Source: an uncultured Aquimarina sp. (GTDB lineage Bacteria > Bacteroidota > Bacteroidia > Flavobacteriales > Flavobacteriaceae). From it: a DNA stretch of 64,000 bases. Below, piece by piece: positions 1 through 9,197 of the stretch. Numbering within the stretch: the first letter of the stretch is position 1; every line of letters begins with the position of its first letter. The position numbers and the translations under genes are program-made. The stretch lies in contig NZ_CANMED010000007.1 in NCBI RefSeq assembly GCF_947496855.1, positions 248,001-312,000 on the forward strand, read 5' to 3'. Under the pieces are notes generated by a model. The model was not told the origin of the DNA. It saw only the letters and a program-made list of their open reading frames with translations, and searched no databases.

Positions 1-1081
1 AAACAAGACCTTTACCTCTACTTTCGAAATCTAGATTAGGTTCATTCTTTATATCCCAAGCTAATATGGCACTATGGTTTTTAAATTCACTCACAATTTG
101 TTCGACATGACGATGTGTAAGTGTCCAATCCAAGATTGAATAATCTCCATAAAAATCAAATAAAGTGGCTACAACTTGTAAATTTTCTTGTTCTGCTAAA
201 TCTAAAACGCTTCTTAATTTCGTGAGCTTATCTAACGAAACTTTGGCTTTCCCGAAATCTTCATACTGCACAAAAATTCTAATAGTATTTAATCCTGCAG
301 CTTTTATAATTTCAAAATCTTCAGCAATCACATCAATATCAAAATTATCTCCAAACATATCCCAAGGTGATTTTTGTGGATAATAATTGATTCCTTTGAT
401 ATAAAAAGGCTCCTCTTTTACCATAATTTTTCCGTTAATAACTACTGTTTTTTTATTGGATTCTATACTATCTTGTTCTAATAGATTAGCTTCTTTTACC
501 ATATGTCGAATCTTCCAAAAACCATCTTCTAAAAGCATCATAACTTTATAGGCAGTTAAAGTTTCTTTCTCTAATAATAAGCTATCTTCTTTATAAATCC
601 TTTGGTATTCTTTTACGTTTTTATCAGTAAAAACAACTAATTGTCCATCCGCACTATAAAAATCCAAATGTGTATTATGTTTAATAGTTGTGCCTTCTAT
701 ATGAACCTTTTTAGAACTATTATCATCAATAGTTTTATATAAATTTTTACGTGCATTTTGAGTATAAAAATCATTAATACCAAAAGAGTCATTGGCCTTA
801 TACGCTACATTCTTTACATACCAAGCATCGAGATAGTCTTGTTGTATCTCTGATAACGTCTGGGATTCCATTGTCCTTCCTGGGTTTAATGTGTCTTTCC
901 AAATAATTTTAGGTAAATACACTTGTTGACTTTTTTTAGTAAGGTTTAACATAGAGGTTCGATCAGCTCCTGTATTAAGAAATAAAAATACCTGGCTAAT
1001 ACCATAAAGAATCCCTCCATTAAGCGCCAAAAAAGATAGAACTAATAAAATCCTGTATATATTTCTATTTGGGGCTATCAT
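1..1081 (-). CDS. GH5-like glycosidase, 3' end outside window
   Basis: An open frame on the minus strand begins with ATG at 1081 and is still open at the window edge, giving about 360 visible residues. The first 30 residues hold one hydrophobic helix (ILLVLSFLALNGGILYGI), so the protein is probably anchored or exported. Residues of about 60 to 190 look like an NTF2-like module (YLDAWYVKN ... DGFWKIRHM). From about residue 205 the sequence resembles a clan GH-A TIM barrel: YIKGINYYP, AAGLNTIRIF, VVATLFDFYG, then AWDIKNEPN, whose NEP near residue 347 would hold the acid/base glutamate. The nucleophile glutamate lies off the window. The start codon overlaps the stop of the upstream gene (ATGA at 1078-1081), so they are co-transcribed. 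Substrate is unknown; beta-mannanase or beta-glucanase activity is possible. The family call is from motifs only. Confidence 0.75.
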   Translation of the reverse strand, partial: MIAPNRNIYRILLVLSFLALNGGILYGISQVFLFLNTGADRTSMLNLTKKSQQVYLPKIIWKDTLNPGRTMESQTLSEIQQDYLDAWYVKNVAYKANDSFGINDFYTQNARKNLYKTIDDNSSKKVHIEGTTIKHNTHLDFYSADGQLVVFTDKNVKEYQRIYKEDSLLLEKETLTAYKVMMLLEDGFWKIRHMVKEANLLEQDSIESNKKTVVINGKIMVKEEPFYIKGINYYPQKSPWDMFGDNFDIDVIAEDFEIIKAAGLNTIRIFVQYEDFGKAKVSLDKLTKLRSVLDLAEQENLQVVATLFDFYGDYSILDWTLTHRHVEQIVSEFKNHSAILAWDIKNEPNLDFESRGKGLV

Positions 1082-2310
1082 AGTTGTAAATCATTAAATT
1101 CTTTTAGTACGCCCAAACCTTCAATGATAAGAGTATATGTATCATTCGGGAAAAAACTTTGTTCTATATTAAAAATGACATACCCTTTAGAAGAGGTTTT
1201 TATTTTTGTTTCTAAAAGAGTATCATCTTTGAATATTTTTAATTTTAAAATTGCTCCATCTGGTAAGATCTGTTTCATAAAACTAGATATTGGACCAATA
1301 ATAATTTTTCTATTATCATCTTTAAAAACTACAGTATAATCTTCTAGAATTGGTTTATACGCAACATCAATTGTTTTACTCATTCCCATACCTACTACGT
1401 ATGCCGTAACATTCCATAATTCTTTCTTATCAGGATGTAACATTTTTCCTTCAGCAATTCCATTAATTGTTGTTCCATATGTTTTTAGTAACATTCCAGA
1501 GGTGTTGGTAATAGAAAACTCTACTAGAGTCCCATCGACTACGATATTATCAAATTGATCTTTAATTGCAGAGGTTATAAAACTAGAAATTTGATTTCCA
1601 TCTGCATATTCATGTTTTCGTTTACAACGTATTACAAAATCTTCCGCCTGCGCAGGAAATACTTCGATTGCATATTCCTTCGAATTCGTATTTTGCACCT
1701 CTGATGACACTAGAATTCTTCCTGATTGTTCATAAGAGAATATGTTTTTCCATCCAATAAAAGAATCACTTAAGTATATATCTTCTTTTTCTAGATTCAA
1801 AAACTGATGTCGTATGATAACTTCTGTACTATCAGCTACAGGATTATCATAATCATCTGTTGGCACAACAACAAGCATTGCATAATCCATTCCTCCTGCT
1901 ATAATACTAGGAGGTCCTAGATAAGACTCCATATGTGTTTCTGTATTTTTATTGGTAAGAATCTCTAAAGTGGATGTATGCAGTTTTTTATTGTTATAGA
2001 CTAGCGTATAATCCACAAGCCCTTTTTTCTTACTTATATATTCTGGGAATTTAAAAACGGTTTCTCCATTTTTAAAAATACCATCTATAATAGTACTTCC
2101 ATAAGAAGTATGACAAAATAATTGAGCAGATACCTGTTCACTTAACTTATAGTTTATTGTAATCTCTGTTCCCGCAAGAACTGTTTTTTTATCAGGAAAT
2201 TCGACAATAGTAATATCATCAGTACTATCAATAGTAACCATAGTAAATCCTATACTTAGAAAAAGTACAAAAAGTAGTGTAAAAACATGGATACCTTGTT
2301 TTAGATTCAT
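1078..2310 (-). CDS. Exported protein with Big-1-like Ig repeats
   Basis: The 410-residue product has an N-terminal hydrophobic segment (about residues 8 to 25, VFTLLFVLFLSIGFTMV) followed by an all-beta, exported sequence. Two stretches resemble bacterial Ig-like (Big-1, invasin-type) domains: about residues 135 to 215 (PTDDYDNPVADST) and about 225 to 315 (AIKDQFDNIVVDGTLVEFS ... TTINGIAEGKM). The remaining parts also look like beta sandwiches. No catalytic motif is visible. It lies 7 bases downstream of the large membrane protein gene and overlaps the glycosidase gene by four bases, so the three form one operon. A role as a periplasmic or surface scaffold for a glycan-handling complex is inference from context. 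Confidence 0.7.
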   Translation of the reverse strand: MNLKQGIHVFTLLFVLFLSIGFTMVTIDSTDDITIVEFPDKKTVLAGTEITINYKLSEQVSAQLFCHTSYGSTIIDGIFKNGETVFKFPEYISKKKGLVDYTLVYNNKKLHTSTLEILTNKNTETHMESYLGPPSIIAGGMDYAMLVVVPTDDYDNPVADSTEVIIRHQFLNLEKEDIYLSDSFIGWKNIFSYEQSGRILVSSEVQNTNSKEYAIEVFPAQAEDFVIRCKRKHEYADGNQISSFITSAIKDQFDNIVVDGTLVEFSITNTSGMLLKTYGTTINGIAEGKMLHPDKKELWNVTAYVVGMGMSKTIDVAYKPILEDYTVVFKDDNRKIIIGPISSFMKQILPDGAILKLKIFKDDTLLETKIKTSSKGYVIFNIEQSFFPNDTYTLIIEGLGVLKEFNDLQL

Positions 2311-2317
2311 ATTGTTT

Positions 2318-5300
2318 TTAATTGGAAGCTCCTATATAACTATTGACTTCTATTTTTATATATTTATATCCTTTTCCTTTTACAGGGATTAACTGATCCG
2401 TCTCATGCGACACTTCTCTTTCTTGTATTACCTTATTAGCAATATCTTTATTAGGTAACCCATTAACAAAAGTATTTTCCATGTCATTGTTTAGGATTTT
2501 TAAATTACTAATTTCTGATAATGTATACTCAAAAAATTGTTTTCGTTGTTGGCGTATTCCCTCTCTTAGAAATAGATGATCCACCCAGATTAGAATTTTA
2601 TCTTTGTTATAATAAGATATCAATAATTGGGGTATTGTCACCTCTTGAACTCCCGTGTTAAAAACGATTCCTTTTACGATTCCTTTATTTATCGTAATAT
2701 CCTGAATTGCAACTCCTTTGTATAAATCTACATTTGCAACATTACCCGCACATTGCAAATTAAACGTTACGGGAACATCCTCAAAATTTACGGCAGTAAA
2801 CTCATTAGGATTAAAAGTAGTAGGTCCTTTTTCTTTATTATCAATCCAAGCGATACCTTCAAAATTAATTCTAAAACTAGTAATCTCTTTTGGCATTAAT
2901 TTATGCTTCATCTGATGTTTTACGTTATAGGTAGCCAACTGTTTATTATTCTGATTATAAAGAGTTCCGTTTACAACAACATCCGCAGGTACATTATCTA
3001 TGTTTTGCAAAACACCAACAATAGTATAAATAGAATCTAATTGAACAATTTTGGCATTCAAGATCTCTAAAACCGGTTGTTTTAGTACATCTTCATGATG
3101 TGTTTGTTCTGAAGTGATTCTGCGTCTTCCATGATTAAAATATTTAGTAACATTCTCAACATATAATTGATCCGGTGGAATGTCTAAATCATAGTCCGAT
3201 GTTTTTAAATACCATTGATTGTTATATTTTACAGTTTCGTGATAATAAGTTTTATCAATTTTTTCTAGCGGAGTCACCCAAAAAGTATTAACTCTTATTT
3301 TAGCAGTACTATCAGTGGCAACAATGGTATTTAATTCAATTTCATCTAGTTTGGCATAAGAACTTAGTAGTCCATCGGTAACAGAAACTTCTAACATAAA
3401 TTGATCAAGTGTTTTATCACTTTTAGGGTCCAGATAAGAATATGCTTTTTTAAACTCTTTAAAATCTAGAGAATCATAATACGCTGTTATCACATTTTCT
3501 GGGCTAATCTGATCAGCATTTTTTATATAAAAAAGATATCCGCCATAGCCGAAAATTGGAATTAAAATTAACACCCATAATAGCGATATTCCTGATACAA
3601 CAGGATTAAAACGATTATAATATTGTTTAAATCCAGAGATTATAACCGTACTTATTGGTCTGGATTTTAAAACTCGAATCCATAACATCTGGATATTCAA
3701 AAAGAAAGCAATAATAACAGTAAGCACAGGAATAATGCCCCACATCAATCGCTGATACAGAGGTATATCATCTTTGGGTAATATAGTGGACAATGGAGGT
3801 ATGTTTAATTTTTCCCATACCATAATTCCATTTTCTAATTGTCTTAATCGTTGCCAACCGCAGAAGTATAAAATAGGATCATAAAACTTGTCATTAGAGA
3901 AAACATATTTCAAATTATACTTCTCAGGAACTGTTAGAAATTGTTGTAAAGATCCAATTCCTTCTATTCCTCGATATTTAGAATTCTCTAACCGTTCTAC
4001 TGCTCTGGTAGTTAATTCAGGCAGTCTTCTTGCAGAGTGATAATTCCCATCAACCGTCATCGCTTTTGTCTGAGCAGATAACCAAGCCATCTGATCTCCA
4101 AATCCAAGAGGTAAATATCTCCAATGATCGTGTTGATCTTGTTTTAGAAAATTAAGAATAGGTAACATTTTTAATTTTTGAGGCTGCGAAGGTTTAAAAT
4201 ACCCTAGACTCATTGTGAAAATTGCTATAAAAATAAAAGCCCCCGCTAATCCAACTCCTAATAGACGATGAAAAAGGCGTCCTAGTTTATTTTGTATGAA
4301 ATCTCTTAAGTCTCCAACTACAAAACGATATGCAAATTCACCAAATATAGGTATCGCCATAATAGAAGCCCAAAGTGTAAACCTATCTAATGTTAAAATA
4401 TTAAAAGCATTATCACCTAATATCATTTTTGGAATAGGCGTAGTACCTCCTGTTCCGAGAATTGTTAAAATTGTAAACGATAGACCATAAAACAAATAAC
4501 GTTTACTAAAAAAACGATACCAGATATAAGGAAGAACAAATAACAGAATTCCCCAAGGGATTAAAAAAAACACTAAACCAGAGGAAGTCACTTCTAAAAA
4601 ATTATCCCTTGACCCATGTGGAATAGGAACCTGAGTTATTGGGTTATTCTTTGTATTTATCCAATACGGTAAAATGCAAAATATGATTAATATTAGTGAT
4701 CCTACTCCAAAAGTCACTATTCTCTTGAATAAAGAGAGAAATACTTTGAAAAAAACAAGGAATTTAACCTTCTCATGTGGCCCCACTCTTTCTTTAGACA
4801 CATCCATAATTACCATTCCAATTAAAGGAAAAATAAAGAAGACCATTCCAAAAATTGGAGTTACGTGATGAGATGTTATCGTAACAGAAAGTAAACTCAA
4901 AGATGTTAATAAATATCGGTATCTACCAGTTTTAATCCAAAGATAAATTTCAGGCATCGTATGCATCAATACCGAAACTCCTATTACACTGGGTAGTTGC
5001 CCAAAAACGTGAAGCGTTTCTAAAAAGGAAGAAGAAAACACAGCTAATACAGTTGCATAACCAGCTACAGTTTTATTAGAAGTAATAAGCAAAGAAAATC
5101 GATATACTCCTGTAATAAATAGAATAATCCCAATAATAGCAACAGTAAATAATCCGAATTTTAAGCCACCTATATATGAAAATAACGCTATACTTTGATG
5201 AACCAATGGCGGATATCCCATAACGGTAAATCCAGTATACCAACTATAATTCCATGGTTCGAACCAATTATTAGCATAGTGATTCCCAAAAAATAAATGA

Positions 5301-5416
5301 ATCAGTGCATCATAAGTGGATTCTAATGTAAAGAAAATACTGGTTCCGTGAAAAACGACTCCAATAAGTAATGCGCTAACTAAGTATTTATTAATCCTTT
5401 TTGTTACTGTATCCAA
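2318..5416 (-). CDS. Large multi-pass membrane protein, GT-C/PTPS-related type
   Basis: This 1032-residue protein has about a dozen hydrophobic segments in residues 1 to 410, a soluble stretch of about 410 to 555, two more membrane segments near 558-585 and 605-630, and then an exported C-terminal half. An Asp-x-x-x-His arrangement in the first loop (YDALIHLFFGNHY) and a following GYPPL recall GT-C glycosyltransferases and the membrane proteins annotated as 6-pyruvoyl-tetrahydropterin-synthase-related. Residues of about 640 to 735 look NTF2-like (VITAYYDSLDFKEF ... NNQWYLKTSD), and the rest resembles beta-sandwich domains. It is the first gene of the operon with the Ig-like protein and the glycosidase. 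A role in extracytoplasmic glycan transfer is plausible but not shown by the sequence. Confidence 0.6.
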   Translation of the reverse strand: MDTVTKRINKYLVSALLIGVVFHGTSIFFTLESTYDALIHLFFGNHYANNWFEPWNYSWYTGFTVMGYPPLVHQSIALFSYIGGLKFGLFTVAIIGIILFITGVYRFSLLITSNKTVAGYATVLAVFSSSFLETLHVFGQLPSVIGVSVLMHTMPEIYLWIKTGRYRYLLTSLSLLSVTITSHHVTPIFGMVFFIFPLIGMVIMDVSKERVGPHEKVKFLVFFKVFLSLFKRIVTFGVGSLILIIFCILPYWINTKNNPITQVPIPHGSRDNFLEVTSSGLVFFLIPWGILLFVLPYIWYRFFSKRYLFYGLSFTILTILGTGGTTPIPKMILGDNAFNILTLDRFTLWASIMAIPIFGEFAYRFVVGDLRDFIQNKLGRLFHRLLGVGLAGAFIFIAIFTMSLGYFKPSQPQKLKMLPILNFLKQDQHDHWRYLPLGFGDQMAWLSAQTKAMTVDGNYHSARRLPELTTRAVERLENSKYRGIEGIGSLQQFLTVPEKYNLKYVFSNDKFYDPILYFCGWQRLRQLENGIMVWEKLNIPPLSTILPKDDIPLYQRLMWGIIPVLTVIIAFFLNIQMLWIRVLKSRPISTVIISGFKQYYNRFNPVVSGISLLWVLILIPIFGYGGYLFYIKNADQISPENVITAYYDSLDFKEFKKAYSYLDPKSDKTLDQFMLEVSVTDGLLSSYAKLDEIELNTIVATDSTAKIRVNTFWVTPLEKIDKTYYHETVKYNNQWYLKTSDYDLDIPPDQLYVENVTKYFNHGRRRITSEQTHHEDVLKQPVLEILNAKIVQLDSIYTIVGVLQNIDNVPADVVVNGTLYNQNNKQLATYNVKHQMKHKLMPKEITSFRINFEGIAWIDNKEKGPTTFNPNEFTAVNFEDVPVTFNLQCAGNVANVDLYKGVAIQDITINKGIVKGIVFNTGVQEVTIPQLLISYYNKDKILIWVDHLFLREGIRQQRKQFFEYTLSEISNLKILNNDMENTFVNGLPNKDIANKVIQEREVSHETDQLIPVKGKGYKYIKIEVNSYIGASN

Positions 5417-5639
5417 ATTATCCTTTTTAACAACTTCACTAAAATAAGATGAAAGTCAAAAAATCCCAAGATATAGGGAAATTTCAATCATCAATATACA
5501 ACAAAGGTTTCAATTTTAATGAATGTCAAATCTATTCAATAAGGCCATTCACCTATAGCAATCTTCCTGTAATCGAAAAGCTCCCTTTCAGAGTAGCATC
5601 CCAAATTAATTTTGAGGTATAATCCCAAAATAACTTATT

Positions 5640-6337
5640 ATGAAAACCGGAATTATTATACCTTGTTATAACGAAGAAAAAAGACTAAACGCAACTGCTT
5701 TCATAAATTTTATTCAAAAAGAAAACAACGTTCATTTATGCTTTGTAAATGATGGTAGTAAAGATGACACCATCACTGTATTAAAAAGTATACAATCTGA
5801 AAACCCTTATAAAGTGAGTGTTATTGACATGAAAAAAAAATCTGGTAAAGTTGCTGCGGTTAGAGCAGGCGCAAGATATCTTCATAGCAGAGGAGATATT
5901 AGTTTTGTTGGGTATATAGATGCCGATTTACCTACCGATTTTGAAAATTTTGACGATCTTTTAAAAACATTAAAAACCAACAAAAAACTAAGCATGGTAT
6001 TTGGGTACAGAGCCAAAAATGCTTCTGAAGGGATTGAGAAAGATAAAATAAGATCCTTACTATCTAAAGTGACTAATATACTGATTGTTTTGATCGTAGG
6101 ATTATCAATACAGGACACGCAGTTCGGAGACAAAACTAATAAAGCTGAATTAGTGCCTATCGCCTTTACAGAAAACTTTTTGATGTATAGATATTTACTA
6201 GAATGAAAAGATATTTTGGGAAAGAACAGACGATAAAAACAATTTTTGAACAACCATTAAAGAAATAGATTCATATGCGTTATTCTAAATTAGGTTTAAA
6301 GGATTTTCAAAAATATTTGCATAAACACAACAATTGA
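5640..6337 (+). pseudogene. Decayed family 2 glycosyltransferase
   Basis: The open frame from ATG 5640 to TGA 6206 encodes 188 residues of a GT2 (GT-A fold) enzyme of the dolichyl-phosphate-glucosyltransferase type: IIPCYNEE at the start, FVNDGSKDDT, and a DXD-like YIDADLPTDF. The family normally continues for another 50 to 80 residues. After DTQFGDKTNKAELVPIAF the expected conserved segment is shortened, and at 6203 the reading shifts by one frame. The shifted frame carries the usual C-terminal part (RYFGKEQTIKTIFEQPLK, then IHMRYSKLGLKDFQKYL), interrupted by an in-frame TAG at 6266-6268 exactly where a Trp codon (TGG) would fit, and stops at 6335-6337. I see a deletion or frameshift plus a nonsense change, so the full enzyme is not made. 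A truncated product without the C-terminal part could still be translated. Confidence 0.8.
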
Positions 6338-6561
6338 TCTAAATCCTTTTTTAGACTCTAAAGGTAGATACCCCCCACCAAATCCCCACACCAATATTAA
6401 ATAAAGTGGTTCGTTTTTTTATTAAAAAACTCATAAAACCATACTATCCAAACGTTTACACATTTAAATATCAAACTTGTGACCTTCGGGTAGAGAAGAT
6501 AAAAGTCACACTATTATTAAGGTAAACAAGGTGTTTTTCGGATGAAATTGGCTAAAAAAAC
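6338..6561. other. Non-coding stretch between GT2 pseudogene and tRNA
   Basis: No credible reading frame is present here. The only recognisable item is near 6477-6495 (GTGACCTTCGGGT), which repeats the T-arm/variable-loop side of the tRNA located just downstream. The rest looks like featureless AT-rich spacer. Confidence 0.5.
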
Positions 6562-6598
6562 AAAAGCCAAAATATTGAATTTCAATATTTTAGCTTTT
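6562..6598 (-). terminator. Terminator-like hairpin after tRNA-fMet
   Basis: A nearly perfect inverted repeat of about 18 bases per arm (AAAAGCCAAAATATTGAA paired with TTCAATATTTTAGCTTTT) lies a few bases beyond the 3' end of the minus-strand tRNA. Read on the minus strand it ends in a T run, as expected for an intrinsic terminator. Confidence 0.7.
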
Positions 6599-6603
6599 TA
6601 AAG

Positions 6604-6676
6604 TAGCGGGAACTGGACTCGAACCAGTGACCTTCGGGTTATGAGCCCGACGAGCTGCCTACTGCTCTATCCCGCG
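6604..6676 (-). tRNA. Initiator tRNA-fMet (CAT)
   Basis: The minus strand folds into a standard 73-base tRNA with anticodon CAT. It carries the initiator marks: a non-Watson-Crick first pair (C1 against U72), three consecutive G:C pairs at the bottom of the anticodon stem (GGG-CTCATAA-CCC), and an A11:U24 pair in the D stem. The T arm is ACTGG-TTCGAGT-CCAGT. The discriminator base is A73 and CCA is not encoded (CTT follows), so CCA must be added after transcription. A terminator-like hairpin follows directly. Confidence 0.95.
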
Positions 6677-6708
6677 ATATATAATTAGTAATTTACTTGT
6701 CTTTTAAA

Positions 6709-6751
6709 CTTCGAGTTATGAGCTCAACAAACTACTTATTATCCCTTGCGG
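6709..6751 (-). pseudogene. Degenerate tRNA-fMet remnant
   Basis: This stretch (CTTCGAGTTATGAGCTCAAC, then ACTACTTATTATCCCTTGCG) aligns along its length with the anticodon arm, D arm and 5' acceptor strand of the neighbouring tRNA-fMet, but with many substitutions that break the D and anticodon stems. It looks like the rotted 5' half of a tandem tRNA copy. Confidence 0.5.
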
Positions 6752-6938
6752 ACGGCAAATATACAACCTTTTTTAGCTTTACAAAGGATAATTAACAAAA
6801 ACTACCATTTTTTTTACCATAGCTTTTCTTACTTCTTGATTTTAAATTATATACCAAAATAGAAATAATAGTATTTGCTAAAATCAATATATTTTTTATC
6901 AAATTATCTAAAATTACTACTAATATTGAGATATACTT

Positions 6939-6964
6939 AAAACTACTCCTCACTTAGTAGTTTT
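6939..6964. repeat. Hairpin upstream of leuC
   Basis: A perfect 9-base inverted repeat (AAAACTACT ... AGTAGTTTT with an 8-base loop) lies about 100 bases before leuC. It could be a terminator of an upstream transcript or part of a leuC leader. The sequence alone does not decide this. Confidence 0.4.
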
Positions 6965-7024
6965 ATTAGCTGATATCTTCAGTAACTCGTAAATTTACCT
7001 CCTTTTTAACATTTTAATAATAAG

Positions 7025-7051
7025 ATGCTAAATGCATCCATCGTATTGTAG
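7025..7051 (+). promoter_or_regulatory. Possible BCAA-coding leader peptide of leuC
   Basis: An eight-codon frame, ATG CTA AAT GCA TCC ATC GTA TTG TAG (MLNASIVL), ends 14 bases before the leuC start. Half of its codons are for Leu, Ile or Val. Such a reading frame would suit translation-dependent control of a leucine operon, but it is very short, may be chance, and leaves no room for a classical attenuator before leuC. Confidence 0.25.
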
Positions 7052-7065
7052 TAAAAATCGTAAAA

Positions 7066-8478
7066 ATGAGTAAGACATTATTTGACAAAGTGTGGGATTC
7101 ACATGTAGTACGTAATATAGAAAGTGGACCAGATGTGTTTTTTATTGATCGCCATTTCATACACGAAGTAACAAGTCCTGTAGCTTTTTTAGGTATAAAA
7201 AGTAGAGGAAACACCGTTCTTTATCCAGAACGTACATTTGCTACTGCAGATCATAACACCCCTACTATAAACCAACATTTGCCGGTAGAAGATCCTTTAT
7301 CAGCGAACCAATTAAAAGCATTAGAAGAAAATGCTGCTGCTTGGGGAATTTCTCATTGGGGATTAGGACATGAAAAAAATGGTATCGTTCACGTAGTGGG
7401 ACCAGAAAATGGTATTACATTACCTGGAGCAACCATCGTTTGTGGAGACTCACATACCTCTACACACGGCGCCTTTGGTGCTATTGCCTTTGGTATTGGC
7501 ACATCTGAAGTAGAAATGGTATTATCTACACAATGTATTATGCAACCTAAGCCAAAGAAAATGCGGATCAATGTTAATGGAGAACTTGGTTTTGGAGTAA
7601 CACCAAAAGACGTTGCATTATATATCATTGCTAAGTTAACCACTTCTGGTGCTACTGGTTATTTTGTAGAGTATGCTGGAGATGTGTTTACAAACATGAC
7701 TATGGAAGGTCGTATGACCGTTTGTAATCTTAGTATAGAAATGGGTGCAAGAGGCGGAATGATTGCGCCAGATGAAAAAACTTTTGAATATATTAAAGGA
7801 AGACCATTAACACCAAAAGGGGAAGCGTGGAACACTGCCATGGAATATTGGAAAACCCTAAAAACGGATGAAGATGCTGTTTTTAATAAAGAACTTACTT
7901 TTAATGGTGCTGATATTGAACCTATGATTACCTATGGAACGAATCCCGGAATGGGAATTGGTATTACGAATCATATTCCTGATGCTTCTAATATAGAAGG
8001 CGGTGTTGCTACTTATAAAAAATCTTTAGGATATATGGATTTTAGTGAAGGTGATACCATGATTGGTAAATCTGTAGATTATGTGTTCTTAGGAAGTTGT
8101 ACAAATGGTAGAATTGAAGATTTTAGAGCCTTTGCTTCTATCATCAAAGGAAGAAAGAAAGCAGAAAACATTACTGCTTGGCTAGTTCCCGGATCTCACG
8201 AAGTAGAAGGATTGATCAAAGAAGAAGGAATCTTAGATATCATCACTGAAGCTGGCTTTACGCTTAGAGAACCAGGTTGTTCTGCTTGTCTGGCAATGAA
8301 TGCTGATAAAATCCCAGCAGGAAAGTTAGCGGTAAGTACCTCCAACAGAAATTTCGAAGGAAGACAAGGACCTGGATCAAGAACTTTACTAGCTAGTCCT
8401 CTCGTCGCAGCTGCAACAGCAGTTACAGGCGTAGTAACCGATCCCAGAACACTTTTAAAAGAAGAAGCATTAGCATAA
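7066..8478 (+). CDS. leuC: 3-isopropylmalate dehydratase large subunit
   Basis: The 470-residue protein is the large subunit of isopropylmalate isomerase, which converts 2- to 3-isopropylmalate in leucine biosynthesis in the cytosol together with LeuD. The aconitase-family signatures are intact: [22 protein letters not shown] and [11 protein letters not shown], which together supply the three cysteines for the [4Fe-4S] cluster. Its length matches the usual LeuC (about 465). It is the first gene of a same-strand leuC-leuD-leuA-leuB run. The start ATG follows a possible eight-codon leader frame rich in branched-chain codons. Confidence 0.97.
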   Translation: MSKTLFDKVWDSHVVRNIESGPDVFFIDRHFIHEVTSPVAFLGIKSRGNTVLYPERTFATADHNTPTINQHLPVEDPLSANQLKALEENAAAWGISHWGLGHEKNGIVHVVGPENGITLPGATIVCGDSHTSTHGAFGAIAFGIGTSEVEMVLSTQCIMQPKPKKMRINVNGELGFGVTPKDVALYIIAKLTTSGATGYFVEYAGDVFTNMTMEGRMTVCNLSIEMGARGGMIAPDEKTFEYIKGRPLTPKGEAWNTAMEYWKTLKTDEDAVFNKELTFNGADIEPMITYGTNPGMGIGITNHIPDASNIEGGVATYKKSLGYMDFSEGDTMIGKSVDYVFLGSCTNGRIEDFRAFASIIKGRKKAENITAWLVPGSHEVEGLIKEEGILDIITEAGFTLREPGCSACLAMNADKIPAGKLAVSTSNRNFEGRQGPGSRTLLASPLVAAATAVTGVVTDPRTLLKEEALA

Positions 8479-8578
8479 CATTAATTTAGAATTTGGCGTA
8501 CAGCATTCAGAATGTAAAAACGAATACTATTACAAACACTGAATTCTTAATTCTAAATTCATAATTCGCAATTAAAAC
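8479..8578. repeat. leuC-leuD spacer with imperfect inverted repeat
   Basis: The 100-base spacer has TTAGAATTT near its start and AATTCTAAATTC near its end, giving an imperfect inverted repeat around a less structured middle. Spacers of this kind (runs of AATTC/GAATT) look like small interspersed elements rather than coding sequence. Confidence 0.35.
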
Positions 8579-9175
8579 ATGGCATACGATAAATTCAATA
8601 TAGTAACCTCTACAGCAGTACCATTACCTATAGAGAATGTAGACACTGACCAGATTATTCCTGCACGTTTTCTAAAAGCAACAGAACGTAAAGGATTTGG
8701 AGAGAATCTTTTTAGAGACTGGAGATATAATAATGATAATACTCCAAAAGAAGATTTTGTATTAAACAACCCAACCTATAGCGGCAAAATCCTTGTAGGT
8801 GGTAAAAATTTCGGATCTGGATCTTCTCGAGAACACGCAGCTTGGGCAGTATATGATCATGGATTTAGATGTGTAGTTTCTAGTTTCTTTGCAGATATTT
8901 TCAGAGGTAATTGCCTTAATATTGGCGTTTTACCTGTACAGGTAAGCCCAGAGTTTTTGGAAAAAATATTCGAGGCCATTAAGATAAATCCTGATACAGA
9001 AATCGAAGTAAACTTACCTCAGCAAACGATTACAATAAAAGCTTCTGGTGAATCAGAATCCTTTGGCATTAATAGTTATAAAAAAGACAACATGCTGAAC
9101 GGATATGATGATATAGATTATTTGTCCAAAATGAAAACAGAAATTCAGGAATTCGCAACTACACGCCCTTTCTAA
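8579..9175 (+). CDS. leuD: 3-isopropylmalate dehydratase small subunit
   Basis: The 198-residue protein is the swivelling small subunit that pairs with LeuC. It shows the family pattern: NVDTDQIIPARFLK near the N terminus and the GGKNFGSGSSREHAAWAV loop that contacts substrate. Length equals that of known LeuD proteins (about 200). It sits 100 bases after leuC and 194 bases before leuA, and both spacers hold repeat-like sequence. Confidence 0.97.
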   Translation: MAYDKFNIVTSTAVPLPIENVDTDQIIPARFLKATERKGFGENLFRDWRYNNDNTPKEDFVLNNPTYSGKILVGGKNFGSGSSREHAAWAVYDHGFRCVVSSFFADIFRGNCLNIGVLPVQVSPEFLEKIFEAIKINPDTEIEVNLPQQTITIKASGESESFGINSYKKDNMLNGYDDIDYLSKMKTEIQEFATTRPF

Positions 9176-9197
9176 AATGTGATTCGGGCGTTAGAGC

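Noticed and set aside
5882-6253. 123-codon frame antisense to the GT2 pseudogene
   Set aside because: The sense strand has clear GT2 motifs in order; the antisense product has none.
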